From Cercis canadensis (taxonomy: Eukaryota > Streptophyta > Magnoliopsida > Fabales > Fabaceae), in assembly GCA_003255065.1 (NCBI GenBank), contig QAOA01006682.1, positions 462,573-526,572 of the forward strand: a stretch of 64,000 nucleotides of DNA, read 5' to 3'. The notes under the pieces were generated by a model. It made no database searches, was not told the origin of the DNA, and worked only from the letters and a program-made list of their open reading frames with translations. The translations under genes and the position numbers were made by a program. This document shows, in pieces, positions 49,544 through 59,540 of the stretch (position 1 is the first letter of the stretch; every line of letters begins with the position of its first letter).

Positions 49544-50601
49544 TCGAGTCAAGAAGCAACAGTTCCATTTCTATTTTCAAGGCTTAACACTCCTCCCATC
49601 CACCCTTATTTCTTCATATGTTCTTAATATTTTTCCTAGAATGAGAATGTGTCATGAATGCAAGCTTAGGAAAAACATTTAATGGCTAGGTTAATTTATG
49701 GGCGACAAAGAAAATGTTATTAATAGGCTAAAATAGGATGACTAGAGATAATAATAATGCAAGGGTTAGCTTGAAAGGCTCAAACTTATCCAAACAATGC
49801 CTAAATCATCTCCCTAATGTTGCATAGCCTAGGATTTCGCCTCAAGCGGCATTCAAACTACTTCTAGAGTCCTATGAGGTCAGAAGAGTGCTAAGCATGC
49901 ATAAACCTTCTTCAAAATAGGCAAAAGAGTTCAAATGTGCAAATTCATGTGCTCAATTGTGTCAGGAAGATATAAGTTCAGTAAGAAATCACAACAGAAT
50001 CAAGCATACACCAAACAAAATTTGCATCATTTTCCAAAAAAAAAATATGAATAGTTACACTGAGACTTTTATCAATGGCCTTAGGATTTCAAGCTTCATT
50101 ATTACTCAAAACAACACATGTACAAATAAAAACTACTAAATAAACAACCTAAAGTAAAAGAAAATAAGGGAAAAATAGAGAAATTTAACAATTTCCAACC
50201 CCAAACTTAAAACTAACATTGTCCTCAATGTTAAGCAATGCGGACTCTCTTGGATGGATTAATGTTCTGTTGGACTAGGAAATAAAGCTGAAAATCTGGC
50301 CTTTTTCACATATGAACCCTTTTTTTGTTGTTGAAAATTACTGGGTGCTATGGTGTCCTTAGTAGGCGTTGTAGCGCCTAAGATGCTGTCCCCCTTTGCA
50401 AAATTTCACTTTTCTGCAATTTTTCACATCTTGGGCCCTTAAACTTAGTTCCACATCTGAAATTTAACAAAACTAAAGAAAAATTAGACCTAACACATAA
50501 CTAAATACATAAGATAAAAATCTACGAAATCAAGCAAAACAAAAGGAAGGGTTTAGAAAATGGGTAGCCTCCTAAAAAGTGCTTGTTTTATAGTCCTCAG
50601 C
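48809..50601 (-). other. Athila-like 3' internal non-coding region
   Basis: Follows the 3' LTR inward; GTTTGAGGG-type purine-rich sequence on the minus strand next to the LTR (48810-48830) may be the polypurine tract. An (AT)n microsatellite lies at 49500-49540. The CCCCAAACTTAAA...TTGTCCTCAATGTT stretch near 50200 is of a type common in Athila 3' regions. No envelope-like or pol frame seen. Confidence 0.5.
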
Positions 50602-53382
50602 TGTCATAACGTACCCGAAGGTCGTTACGTCGCGAATGACAGAATTTTTTTAAAAGAAGATTAGTTTTTCGAAAAAAAACTTGAAGTCGCCAACAATTGT
50701 ATTAAGAAAACAGGAAACAATTGGAAAATCCCTTTTTAATTAATTAAAAAAAATGGTGTACGAACCAGAGAGTTACTTGAAATTAGTTGTGCGAATCACA
50801 AAATGGCCAAAAATGTACTTTAGTCATCCCTCAAATAATAAACTATACAAGAAAATAAGAATACTAATAACAAATTTAAACATGAAATGCATGCAACTAA
50901 CGTGCCATAAATCCTTCCACCCGTTCCTCGCATATGACGCCCTCTGGGGCGACGCTTATCCTTACTTAAGAACGATAGGGTGGGCCACCTGATATGCAGA
51001 TGGATCACTCCATAATAGGTAAGGGACCTATAAATACTACGCGACAAATATATTTTTTATGTGCAGTGGGCCACCTGATATGCAGATGGATCCCTCCTTG
51101 ATAGGTAAGGGGCCTATGGATACTCCGTGACAAATATATTTTTTATGTGCAGTGCAAATGCATGGTTTTAAGTATTACAAAACTTGTCTTGGGGAGATGG
51201 ACTTTAATTACATTCGAAAAAATAAAGTAAGATAAATGAAAGTCTCGCTCCGAACTTGTAGCAAAGCCTTCTCGAGCAAAGCCCTCCAACTTGCCCACGA
51301 CCACAATCACTCTCAGTCATGTGCAAAGTTACTCAAGGAAACACTAATTAAAAGTTAAAAGATTCAAAACTAAATATCATCATCTCAAGTATATCTCATG
51401 CATCAAGCATACAAGAAGGATCCCAAATTTCACCCAACAAACCATGACCACAACTTAGAGAATTCCATAACCCAATAATTATTCAAAATCGAACACAAGA
51501 AGGAATTTAAGATAACTGCTAAGAAATAAGACTACCAATCAACTCTCACGCAGGCAAATGCAAAAATTACCAAATTGAATTGCCTACAGCTCCTATGCAA
51601 TGCTTAGAACCAAGCTAACATTTACAAAAATGGAACAATGGGAAATTAAGAAAAGGCACTCAGGCATAATCCAAAACAGCCACATTTAAATTAGAACTGG
51701 AAATAATGAAAAAATGCAAAAAATCCGAAAGTTGCACACATCAAGGACATGCATCCTAAGGTTCTATCAAAGCAAGAATCATGCAAAAAGGAGCATTATA
51801 ATTCAAATTATGGACAAAAGACTAAACAATGCCAAAGAGATCTCAACAGTGACAGTGCAGCAGTGAATAGCCATATTCAAATAGAAACTGGGAGCAAGGT
51901 AGACATGCAAAAATTTTGAAAATTGTACACATTGAAGATATATATCTTACAGTTCTAAAAAGATGATAATCATGCAATTTGGAGCTATATAGCTCAAATT
52001 AGTGACAAAAGACTGAACATTGCCAGAGACGGGGCAGCAGTGCCAGTGCAGCAGTGAACAACCATATTCAAATCAAAACTGAGAGCAAGCTAGACATGCA
52101 AAAATTATGAAATTACATAACTTGAAGATATGTATCTTAAAATTCGAAAAAGATGATAATCATGAAACTTGGAGCTATATAGCTCAAATTAGTGACAAAA
52201 GACTGACTGAACACTGCCAGAGATAGGGCACAAGTGTCAGTGCAAAAGTGAACAACCATATTCAAATCCAAATTGGGAGCAAGTTAGACATGAAAAAAAT
52301 TCTGAAAATTTCACACATTGAAGATATGTATCTGACGATTCTAATGAGATAAGAAACTCCTAAATTGGAGCTCTGTAGCTCCGGCTATGACAAAAACACT
52401 AAGCATTGCCTGACAGAACCGAGAATGGCTAACTCAATTGTCTTTGATGCATCAATTCACACCCAAGCTCATATCAAAAAATTCAAATATTTGAGAACCA
52501 TTCCACCAACATGAATTCCAGGCTAAAATCAACAAAACAAAACAAAACAAAAAACTTCCAAATAAACATTTAGCTAAAGAACTACTAGAGAACCTCTAAA
52601 TTAAATTCAAACATGCTTCAAATCTTATGAAAGTTAGAACCAAAATCCCTCATAGAATTCAACATCATAGACCCAATCAACATATCCATTGAAAATAAGC
52701 TAAACACTCAAATACCTTTGAACCAATTTCATAATAATAAAAGAAGCATTTCATTATCTAAAAAGTGCATAGATTGGAGAAAGCCAAGATAACCCACAAA
52801 CTTCAAATGAGTAAAACGAAATAATAAAAAACATGACAAAAAACATGAGAATTGGCACTATGAAACCCAATAGAATAGGCATTCAAAGAAAACTAAGAAA
52901 AATAGAGCATATTTTCAAAATACTCACTCTAAACCAGAATCACAAGAGAAAGACAAATTCTATAGGAGGATAAAACCTAAAAGGAGCTGAGATTACCCTT
53001 GTTGGAGCTCAAACTCGTTTATGAAGCTTTAGGTTTTGAATTCCTCTTCCTTCTCAATCTCCAAGCTCTCTTTCTCCCTTTTCCTTACTCTCTTTCTGCT
53101 TCTTTTTCTCCACCGAATTCTTCTTGTTGTTGCAATTCTTCTCCCTCTAGCTCTAGCTCACTCTAGCCCTTCTTCCTTTATACTCTGAATTTTTTCTCTG
53201 CTTCCTCCGCCTCTCTCTTTTCTTTTTTGCTTTTTTTCTTTTCTTTCTATTTCTGGTCTCCTCTCATGCGTACCTCTCCCTCCTTTGATATTTTCTTTTG
53301 TTGATTTCCCACTTTGCCCTTCTTGCCTTTTAATCTCGACCACTCATCTCCATTGCTTTTTTTTTTTTAATTAGTCTTTTCT

Positions 53383-53435
<53 letters not shown>

Positions 53436-53778
53436 NTAATGTATGGATTTGGACCAATGGGGAAAGGAGGAAATCCATTCCTTGCTCTCCTATTGGTACT
53501 CTTAGATTTAGTAACACAAAAACCTATTTACAAAATTCTTTTTTCTATTTTTTGATTTATTTATTATTTACAAAAATTTAATTATTGAAAAATGGGTTAA
53601 ATAGGCTAGATAAGAAAAATGGGCTACACTAATAATAGACTAAGCCTAGGGTTTACTTCATTACAAAAGCCTAAACAACAAAATAAAAATAACTAATTAG
53701 AAATTAAGAATTTATCTCTTTTTTTTTTCAAAAAGTTTTATACAATGAAAAAGACTGGGACAAAATATAGTGTCTACA
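50602..53778. mobile_element. Solo LTR of another Gypsy element, nested
   Basis: Begins TGTCATAACGTACCCGAAGG and ends ATAGTGTCTACA, so it obeys TG...CA (TGT...ACA) on both strands. Flanks TCAGC (50597-50601) and TAAGC (53779-53783) match at four of five bases, a probable duplicated target with one mutation. The interior has direct repeats: a roughly 80-bp block (GGGCCACCTGATATGCAGATGG) twice at 50980-51150, and a 150-bp block around GACAAAAGACTGAAC...GCAGTGAACAACCATATTC three or four times between 51780 and 52280. A T-run with an N lies at 53386-53437. No coding region. Length fits long Tat/Ogre-type LTRs. Confidence 0.7.
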
Positions 53779-54054
53779 TAAGCCTGACTATCTCTGGAAT
53801 AAATTAACCAGGATAAAATATGGTAGTGGAGGACTTTTGGAACTTCACTCCACTATCTCTGTGATCTTTAGATTGTTGGTCATTCTCTTTCAATCTCCAT
53901 ACTTCGTTTCTGGCTCCAACACAAGAAGATTTTCTGAGGTGCTCCAAAAGGATATTTTTGAAGGAAGGCTTCTTCTTCTTTCTTTTCTTATAGGATTCAA
54001 CTCGAGGCAAGGAACTAGCCACTTGCTTTGTGGGGATTTTCTCATCTTGGACCT

Positions 54055-54738
54055 CTAAATTATGTGGCTTTTGCATATTAGATGTCCCCATAATGTGAGC
54101 TTCAATTTGGTCCTTCCCTCTATAGTGTCAATTTTAAAGCACACACTTATTTCATCTGGATGCTTCATTTCTTTGAAGACTTTGAAGGAGACTTGGTCAC
54201 CTTGCACTCTCAAAGTAAGTTTTCCTTGCTGCACATCAATGAGAGTTTTCCTAGTGGCTAAGAATGGACGACCAAGAATTATAAGAATGTCTTGATTCTC
54301 ATCCATGTCAAGCACAACAAAATTTGCTGGGAAGATGAACTTGTCCACTTTCACCAATACATCCTTAAGGATTTCCCGTTGATACTTGACTAATTTATCT
54401 GCCAATGTTAAGGAGATGAAGGTTGATTTTGCTTCTCCTATACCCAATTTCCTGAAAATAGAAAGAGGCATAAGGTTAATACTAGCATCAAAATCACAAA
54501 GTGCCTTACCACAACATAAGTTGCCAATACTACAAGGAATATTAAAACTACCTAGATCTATTAATTTTGGTGGCAATTTCTTTTGTAAGATTGCACTGCA
54601 TTCCTCAATAAGTGTCACATTCTCAAGGTCCCCTAGCCTTCTCTTGTTGGTGAGAATCTCCTTCATGAATATAACATAACTTGGCATCTGTGCCAAGGCC
54701 TCCGTAAAAGAAATATTTATGTGGAGCTTCTTGAACAC
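54055..54738 (-). pseudogene. Athila-like aspartic protease remnant
   Basis: A 227-codon minus-strand frame with strong Athila features: FKKLHINI, TEALAQMPSY, KLIDLGSFNIPC and INLMPLSIFRKLG, then LGRPFLATRKTLIDVQQGKL. The expected active-site triad region, normally D-L-G-A-S in this lineage, reads DFDAS, so the essential glycine is lost. The open frame continues upstream past the listed start, with the expected NLDKQFSKFLEV lead-in, until it meets an inserted fragment near 54779. It would cleave the Gag-Pol polyprotein in an active element; this copy is probably dead. Confidence 0.85.
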
Positions 54739-55254
54739 CTCAAGGAACTTAGAGAACTGTTTGTCTAGGTTTTACTTCTGAAACCTTTAAGGGAATGGCA
54801 CTCAGGGCTTGTATGATGCGAATCAGCTTGCTACATGCCCTAATCCTAGGAGTGTTCATGATCCCTTGCTTGGAGTTGGAGGCCCGATGACTAGAAGCAG
54901 AGCTAAGCGAGTGAGAGAGGCGCTATTGAGCCTAGTCCAAGAGGTGCAGACCAAGGAAAGAGCAGCTGGGCCAAGTTCAGAGTTGAGATGAATCACTTAT
55001 TTGTCTCTTGTAGAAGGTGCACATGGGCTGGCTTGGAGCCCAAGTTTGGAGCACGCCAAAAATTATGTTTAATTTAATTAGTTTTAATTATTTTTTATCT
55101 TTGGGCCTTTATGTTTATGGGCCAAAACGTTTAATTAGTTTTAAATTCATTTTTAATATTTTGGGCCTTATGTCTATGGGCCAAAATGGCTATTAGGGTT
55201 TTATTAACATTCTTAGAAGATCCATCATAGCTTGTAGCCTCCCAGCCGAATTGC

Positions 55255-55264
55255 CTATATAAGG
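55255..55264 (+). promoter_or_regulatory. TATA box of the inserted Gypsy LTR
   Basis: CTATATAAGG sits about 195 bp before the primer-binding site, a normal U3/R position for an LTR promoter. Confidence 0.5.
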
Positions 55265-55447
55265 AATTCGTGTATGCCTTTGCAAAATGGTTTTGAGATT
55301 AATAGTATTCAGTTTCTGAATTATTGAGTTTCTCTGGATTGAGAGCTTCCCTGTTGTTCTTGGGCAAAGAACCGAACCTGAACTTATCAAGGATCCTTCT
55401 TTGTTAAGGGTTCACCCTATTGAGATAACCAAGGTCATCCCACAGTT

Positions 55448-55460
55448 TGGTATCTATGCA
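55448..55460 (+). other. Degenerate tRNA-iMet primer-binding site
   Basis: TGGTATCTATGCA against the usual TGGTATCAGAGCA: 10 of 13 match. Placed directly after the LTR-like region of the inserted fragment. Confidence 0.5.
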
Positions 55461-55494
55461 CTCTGTTCCGATCCTTCGGGTGACAAGAACGCAT

Positions 55495-57047
55495 CATTGT
55501 ATGGTGGAGGATTATTAGGAAATAATAATGACTTGGGTTTTTCTACCTCCCTTTTATGCTTTTCTTCTATAGGTACAACAGCCTCATCATTTTTTTCTTT
55601 TTCTTTTTCTACTACTGTAACCTTTCTTTTTGGCTTTTCCACCACTTTGCCATTCTGAAGAGATATGACATTCACTTGCTCCCTAAGATTTGTTTCAGTG
55701 TTGCTAGGCAATGTACCTTGGTCTCTGGAAGAGAGCATGTTAGAAATTTGCCTATCTTGCACCTTTAAGTTACGGATAGAAGGTGCTTGGTTTTGTAATA
55801 TGGTGTCTGTCCTTGTCATGAATTGATTGGTCTTGACTGTTAATTGAGTGAGATTCACTGTTAATTGGGCAAGGGCATCTTCTACAGAGACTTTGGGTGG
55901 CGGTGGTTGATATCTAGATGGTTGAACCACATTATGAAAGTTCTACCAGGAGAAGTTTGAGTGGTTTCTCCATCTCGGATTGTAAGTGTACCTTGCTTGT
56001 TGAAGTTCCCTACAAATTGAGCTTCTTCAACAGATGGTGGCACATTGGAGTTCATCACTAGACAATCTACACTAGAATGATTGCCATGACACAATTCACA
56101 TGTGGCTTGGGGAGTATGAATAGCATTGGCTGTCAGAGTAGCCAAATGCTTTACAATGGTGTCCACCTTGGTAGTGAGGGCTATGATAGGATCTTCAGTA
56201 TGCATTCCATAAACTTTATTTTTGGACCCCTTTCAAAAGGCCATTGGCGAGCATTTTCCGCCATTTGATCAAGTAACTTGTATGCCTCTTCGTCAGTCTT
56301 CTCCATCAATGACCCATTTGCAGCAGCATCAAGTAGAGTTCTAGTGAACCCATTCAAACCATTGTAGAAAGTTTAAATTTGCAGCCACTTCGGTATACCA
56401 TGATGTGGGCACTTCCTTAACAAGCCGTTCAAACACTCCCAAGCTTCATGCAACCCCTCCATGTCATGTTGCACAAAGGTGTTAATGTCATTGTGCATCT
56501 TGGCGATTTTTGCTGGTGGAAAAAATCTTGCAAATAATTGCTTAGTCATCTCTTCCCATGTACTAATTGACCCTAGTGATAGAGAGTACAGCCAGTTCCT
56601 TGCCTCATCCTTTAGTGAAAAATAGAATAGGTGTAGTCTAATGGCATCATCAGTGGTGCCATTGTACTTAAAAGTGTCATAGATTTCCAGAAATCTAGTT
56701 AGGTGCATATTTGCATCTTCAGTTGCTAACCCCTCCCCCCCCCCCCCCCCCCCCCNTTGTTTAGCTTGCATCATCTGTATTACACTAGCCTTGATCTTAA
56801 ACTTGTTGGCTTGAATTGTTGGCCTATTAATCCCTAAAATCGGGGCTGGCCTCTTCTGAACCCCATAGTCCTTTATTGCTTTTCGGGCCACCACTGGTAG
56901 CACCACTGGCTTTCTATTTTGTTCAGCGTCTTCCATAGTGATCTGAGTTGGTCTAGTGACATTTCGTCTATTCCTTCGGTTTTTCTTACACGTCTTCTCG
57001 ATTTTAGAATCCAAAAGTAGTAGATTACCACGCCACGCACTTCTCAT
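55495..57047 (-). pseudogene. Athila-like gag, broken by stop and frameshift
   Basis: Minus-strand capsid gene. The N-terminal part (57047-56373) has the gag core: TEDANMHLTRFLEI, KDEARNWLYSLSLGSI, TWEEMTKQLFARFFPPAK, CPHHGIPKWL. A TAA stop at about 56370 interrupts the frame, after which the expected TFYNGLNG...EEAYKLLDQMAENARQW segment follows in the same frame. Next comes a zinc-finger-like CELCHGNHSSVDC (about 56075-56110), then a frameshift near 56000 into VQPSRYQPPPP and a charged tail with a KPKRKV basic run. A poly-C run with an N (56738-56755) sits in the N-terminal part. Gag would assemble particles; this copy cannot. Confidence 0.88.
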
Positions 57048-57156
57048 ACACTAGAGACAATTCTTGAAAAACAAAGAGCACAAGTGTAAAACAGAAAAAA
57101 ATAAAGATCTAGATTAAAATTAGACTACCTTAGTATTGATATTAATAGACGCACAG

Positions 57157-57174
57157 TCCTTGGCAATGACGCCA
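57157..57174 (-). other. tRNA-Asp primer-binding site of the Athila-like element
   Basis: Minus strand reads TGGCGTCATTGCCAAGGA, against TGGCGCCGTTGCCGGGGA, the tRNA-Asp complement typical of Athila: 14 of 18 match. It lies six bases inside the right LTR, which fixes the element's orientation. Confidence 0.8.
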
Positions 57175-57180
57175 AAAACT

Positions 57181-58429
57181 TGTTGTGTAAAATTCTAACA
57201 CAAGTGTACGTTATCGTTTTCAAGTAATAAAATGAGAGTAAGAGTATCGTCCCATGGAGACTGTGACTAATAAGTACCAAAATTGGGTGTATTCCAATTT
57301 TATCTAGACAATAAAAAATCAGTTAAGAATGTATATTGAGCAATAATTGAAATGCAAGAGTAGTAAAAGAGGTTGAAATACGGATGAGAGATATCTAGGG
57401 TTCTCGACTTCACCATAGCTAGTCCGATTCATTATTTCTACTTCATTAACCAAGAACTATCTTATCAATTATTAACCAAGAATCCTAAATTATCCATTAG
57501 CCTTTCCCATGGTCAAATGGAATTATTTCTAATGCTTAACTCACTATATTCCTATGTGAATTTAAACTACCTAGAAATTTATTTAGTTCAATGATTCTCT
57601 TAATAGCTACATAAGCCACAAAGGTATATTCCTATCCCTTATGCAACTTATGATCTTCATCTCTATGATCTATAATTACAACTCACCTCCCAGTTCATTG
57701 TAATCATCCCATCAACTAATTAATGGCTAGTAAATTAGAAGCAATAAGAATTAAGAAGAAGATGATAATTGAAATAGAAGTTCTTGAATTAAATAAGAAA
57801 AAAGACATGAATCATCCTAGCTAGGCTACATCGTAGCCCTAGAGAGGAAGTTAGTTCATAACTATGAAAGAAAGCATGATTACATAGAAATTAGACATAA
57901 GTACAAAAGAAAAAGGTGAAAGAAACTCTTAGACTCAGAAAATCAATGATGAAATCTCAATCTTCAAGCTTGATCTTCCTTCTTTTCTTGCCTCTTGTGT
58001 AAAAATGTGTGGAACCTTAATTTAGTCCCTTAAAGTCCTATTTATAGGTCCTAGGAAGTTTAGAAGAAAAAATGAATTAAAATAAAATAGGAATCCTAAT
58101 GAAAATAGGAAGTTTGGAAGTCAAATCCCGAGTTGACTGTCAGGGGCTACGACTTTCAGATTGGGTGCTGCAGCCTTAGAGTTTCTGCCTGAATAGTGCA
58201 TTTTAGTTGAGGACAAGGGCTACGACGCCCAAGCTGCTGCCTCCATCCAATTTTTACCAAAAAGTCATCTTTTTCATACTGAATTACGCTTAAGTGACTT
58301 CCAAAGACTTATAAATTAAAAACTTATAAAAGAAACATTGAAACATAAGAATCAAACCTAAAATACCCAAGAACAAACAATAATCAAGCCAGATTAGTAC
58401 AAGATAAGTGGTATAAAACTGACTTATCA
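57181..58429 (-). repeat. 5' LTR of the Athila-like element
   Basis: 1249 bp, collinear with 47500-48808 with many substitutions and small gaps. On the plus strand begins TGTTGTGTAAAATTC and ends AAACTGACTTATCA. Confidence 0.9.
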
Positions 58430-58591
58430 GGATGACTCACCCAAAATTTGGTAAGCTTGTCTCATCCGAAGGGTGGTGGGGATGACTCATCCTAAGTTTG
58501 ATAAGTATGTCCCATCTGAAGGGTGATGTGCAAGTCCAAATTCCCGACTTACCAAAAAAAGAAAGAAATTAAAAGGAAATAATAACTAATT

Positions 58592-59540
58592 AAGATAAAT
58601 GTGATATATATATATACCATTCGGGGTAGGATCGTCTTAGATTTTGACTTAATGATTATGAAAGTCTTTAATGAGTAATGAGTAAGTCAAAACATGTAAA
58701 ACATGTAAAGAAAGTGTGTGCAAAAATGAATTAAAAAGTGAAGAAGGAGTAGGAGATTCGGAGTGAATAGTAACTTATGAACAGTGACATGAATAGTAAA
58801 TGTGAACAGTAATGCTGAACATGAACAGTAACTTTGAAAATTAAAAGGGATGCTAATCCGGCGGTAGTCCGCACTGAAAAGTAGTAGGAAGAGGAAATTC
58901 TTATGAAAGGGAGCTAATCTGACGGTAGTCCGCACTGGAAAGCATAGGAGAAGGATAATGAATGCTTAATGAAAAGTAATGAAATAAAACTTAATATTGA
59001 ACAAAATAACACTTACAACTTTGAAACTTCTTGAAATACACTTTGAAAAAGTTACAAACTTTGAGGAGAGCACAAGGGCTTTGATGAAGGGCTTTGAAGA
59101 AAGCTAATGACTTAATGAAACTTTGATGAAAGGAGAAAGTTTGAAAGGTTAGCTAGACTTGGCTAAGCTAAAGGGTTATTTTCTACCAAATATTTACATT
59201 GCTTCTTCTTGTGATGAAGGTGTCTATTTATAGACTCTTGAGGGAAGGATGGATTCCAAATGGTTTGAAGTCCATTCTTGTCTTGTTGTATGAGGTGTGA
59301 TGAAGCTTTTCATGATGTCTTCTTGTGATGACACTTGTAAAGTAGGGAAGCATGCTTTTCTTCTCTTGTTGACACATGTCTGGACACTTGGCATGATGAG
59401 GAGTCTTCATAAAACTTTGTTGACTTGTTGAATATGATGATAAGTTTGCATGTGAACTCTGCAGCCTTTTAGTAATACTGCACGTGGGCTACAGCTGTTT
59501 GGAATCACTGCACATGGACGGCAGTCTTTGGGTGACTGTG
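58592..59540 (-). promoter_or_regulatory. Non-coding region 3' of the pararetroelement frame
   Basis: On the minus strand this follows the stop of the large polyprotein frame. It contains CTATAAATAG (59224-59233), G-box-like CACGTG (59480-59485) and two short direct repeats: GCTAATC(C/T)G(G/A)CGGTAGTCCG (58853- and 58913-) and five GAA(C/T)AGTAA-like units at 58765-58830. A promoter followed by a leader after the last frame is what either a circular pararetrovirus genome or an LTR would show. No coding frame seen. Confidence 0.5.
59224..59233 (-). promoter_or_regulatory. TATA box on the minus strand, after the polyprotein
   Basis: CTATAAATAG, close to a perfect plant TATA box, about 310 bases past the polyprotein stop. 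It would drive a transcript running left, possibly the pregenomic promoter of the element. Function is inferred. Confidence 0.5.

Larger units (their letters stand above)
54779..55494 (+). mobile_element. Permuted Gypsy fragment: polyprotein end - LTR - PBS
   Basis: Plus-strand insert within the minus-strand Athila body, between gag and protease. It reads, in order: a coding tail with GGPMTRSRAKRVREALL (54880-54930) ending in TGA at 54989, as found in some plant Gypsy polyproteins; an LTR-like region with CTATATAAGG (55255-55264); then TGGTATCTATGCA (55448-55460), which matches 10 of 13 bases of an initiator-Met primer-binding site; then leader. Having the 3' coding end before the LTR and the PBS after it is not the order within one linear element. 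Edges are approximate and I found no target-site duplication. Confidence 0.6.
47500..58429 (-). mobile_element. Athila-like Ty3/Gypsy retrotransposon, defective
   Basis: LTRs at 47500-48808 and 57181-58429 are clearly homologous over their length. A minus-strand primer-binding site similar to tRNA-Asp lies just inside the right LTR, so the element runs right to left: 5' LTR, PBS, gag, protease, 3' LTR. (A)GGATG flanks both sides (47494-47502 and 58429-58434), consistent with a 5-bp duplication, though the exact LTR edge is ambiguous by two bases. I see no reverse transcriptase, RNase H or integrase between protease and 3' LTR; that space is occupied by a 3.2-kb solo LTR and non-coding sequence. 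Gag is broken and the protease active site is altered, so the copy is non-autonomous. Confidence 0.9.
47257..58572 (+). mobile_element. SINE split by an Athila-like retrotransposon
   Basis: An exact 19-bp target-site duplication, AAGGAAATAATAACTAATT, lies at 47238-47256 and 58573-58591, 11.3 kb apart. Between them, after removal of the LTR element 47500-58429, remains a SINE of about 385 bp. Its start carries a box A-like TAGACTAGTTGG (47262-47273) and its end is A-rich (TTACCAAAAAAAGAAAGAAA). The body has three related blocks with GTTTGGTAAGCTTGTCCCAT (47418-, 58449- and 58499-), so the SINE is internally repetitive. The order of events is clear: SINE first, Athila-like element second. Confidence 0.8.

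Noticed and set aside
49238..49682. Hydrophobic open frame with YIYIYIY repeats as an envelope-like protein
   Set aside because: It runs through an (AT)n microsatellite and is on the strand opposite to the retrotransposon genes.
54062..54679. Plus-strand frames over the protease region
   Set aside because: Shadows of the minus-strand Athila protease frame.
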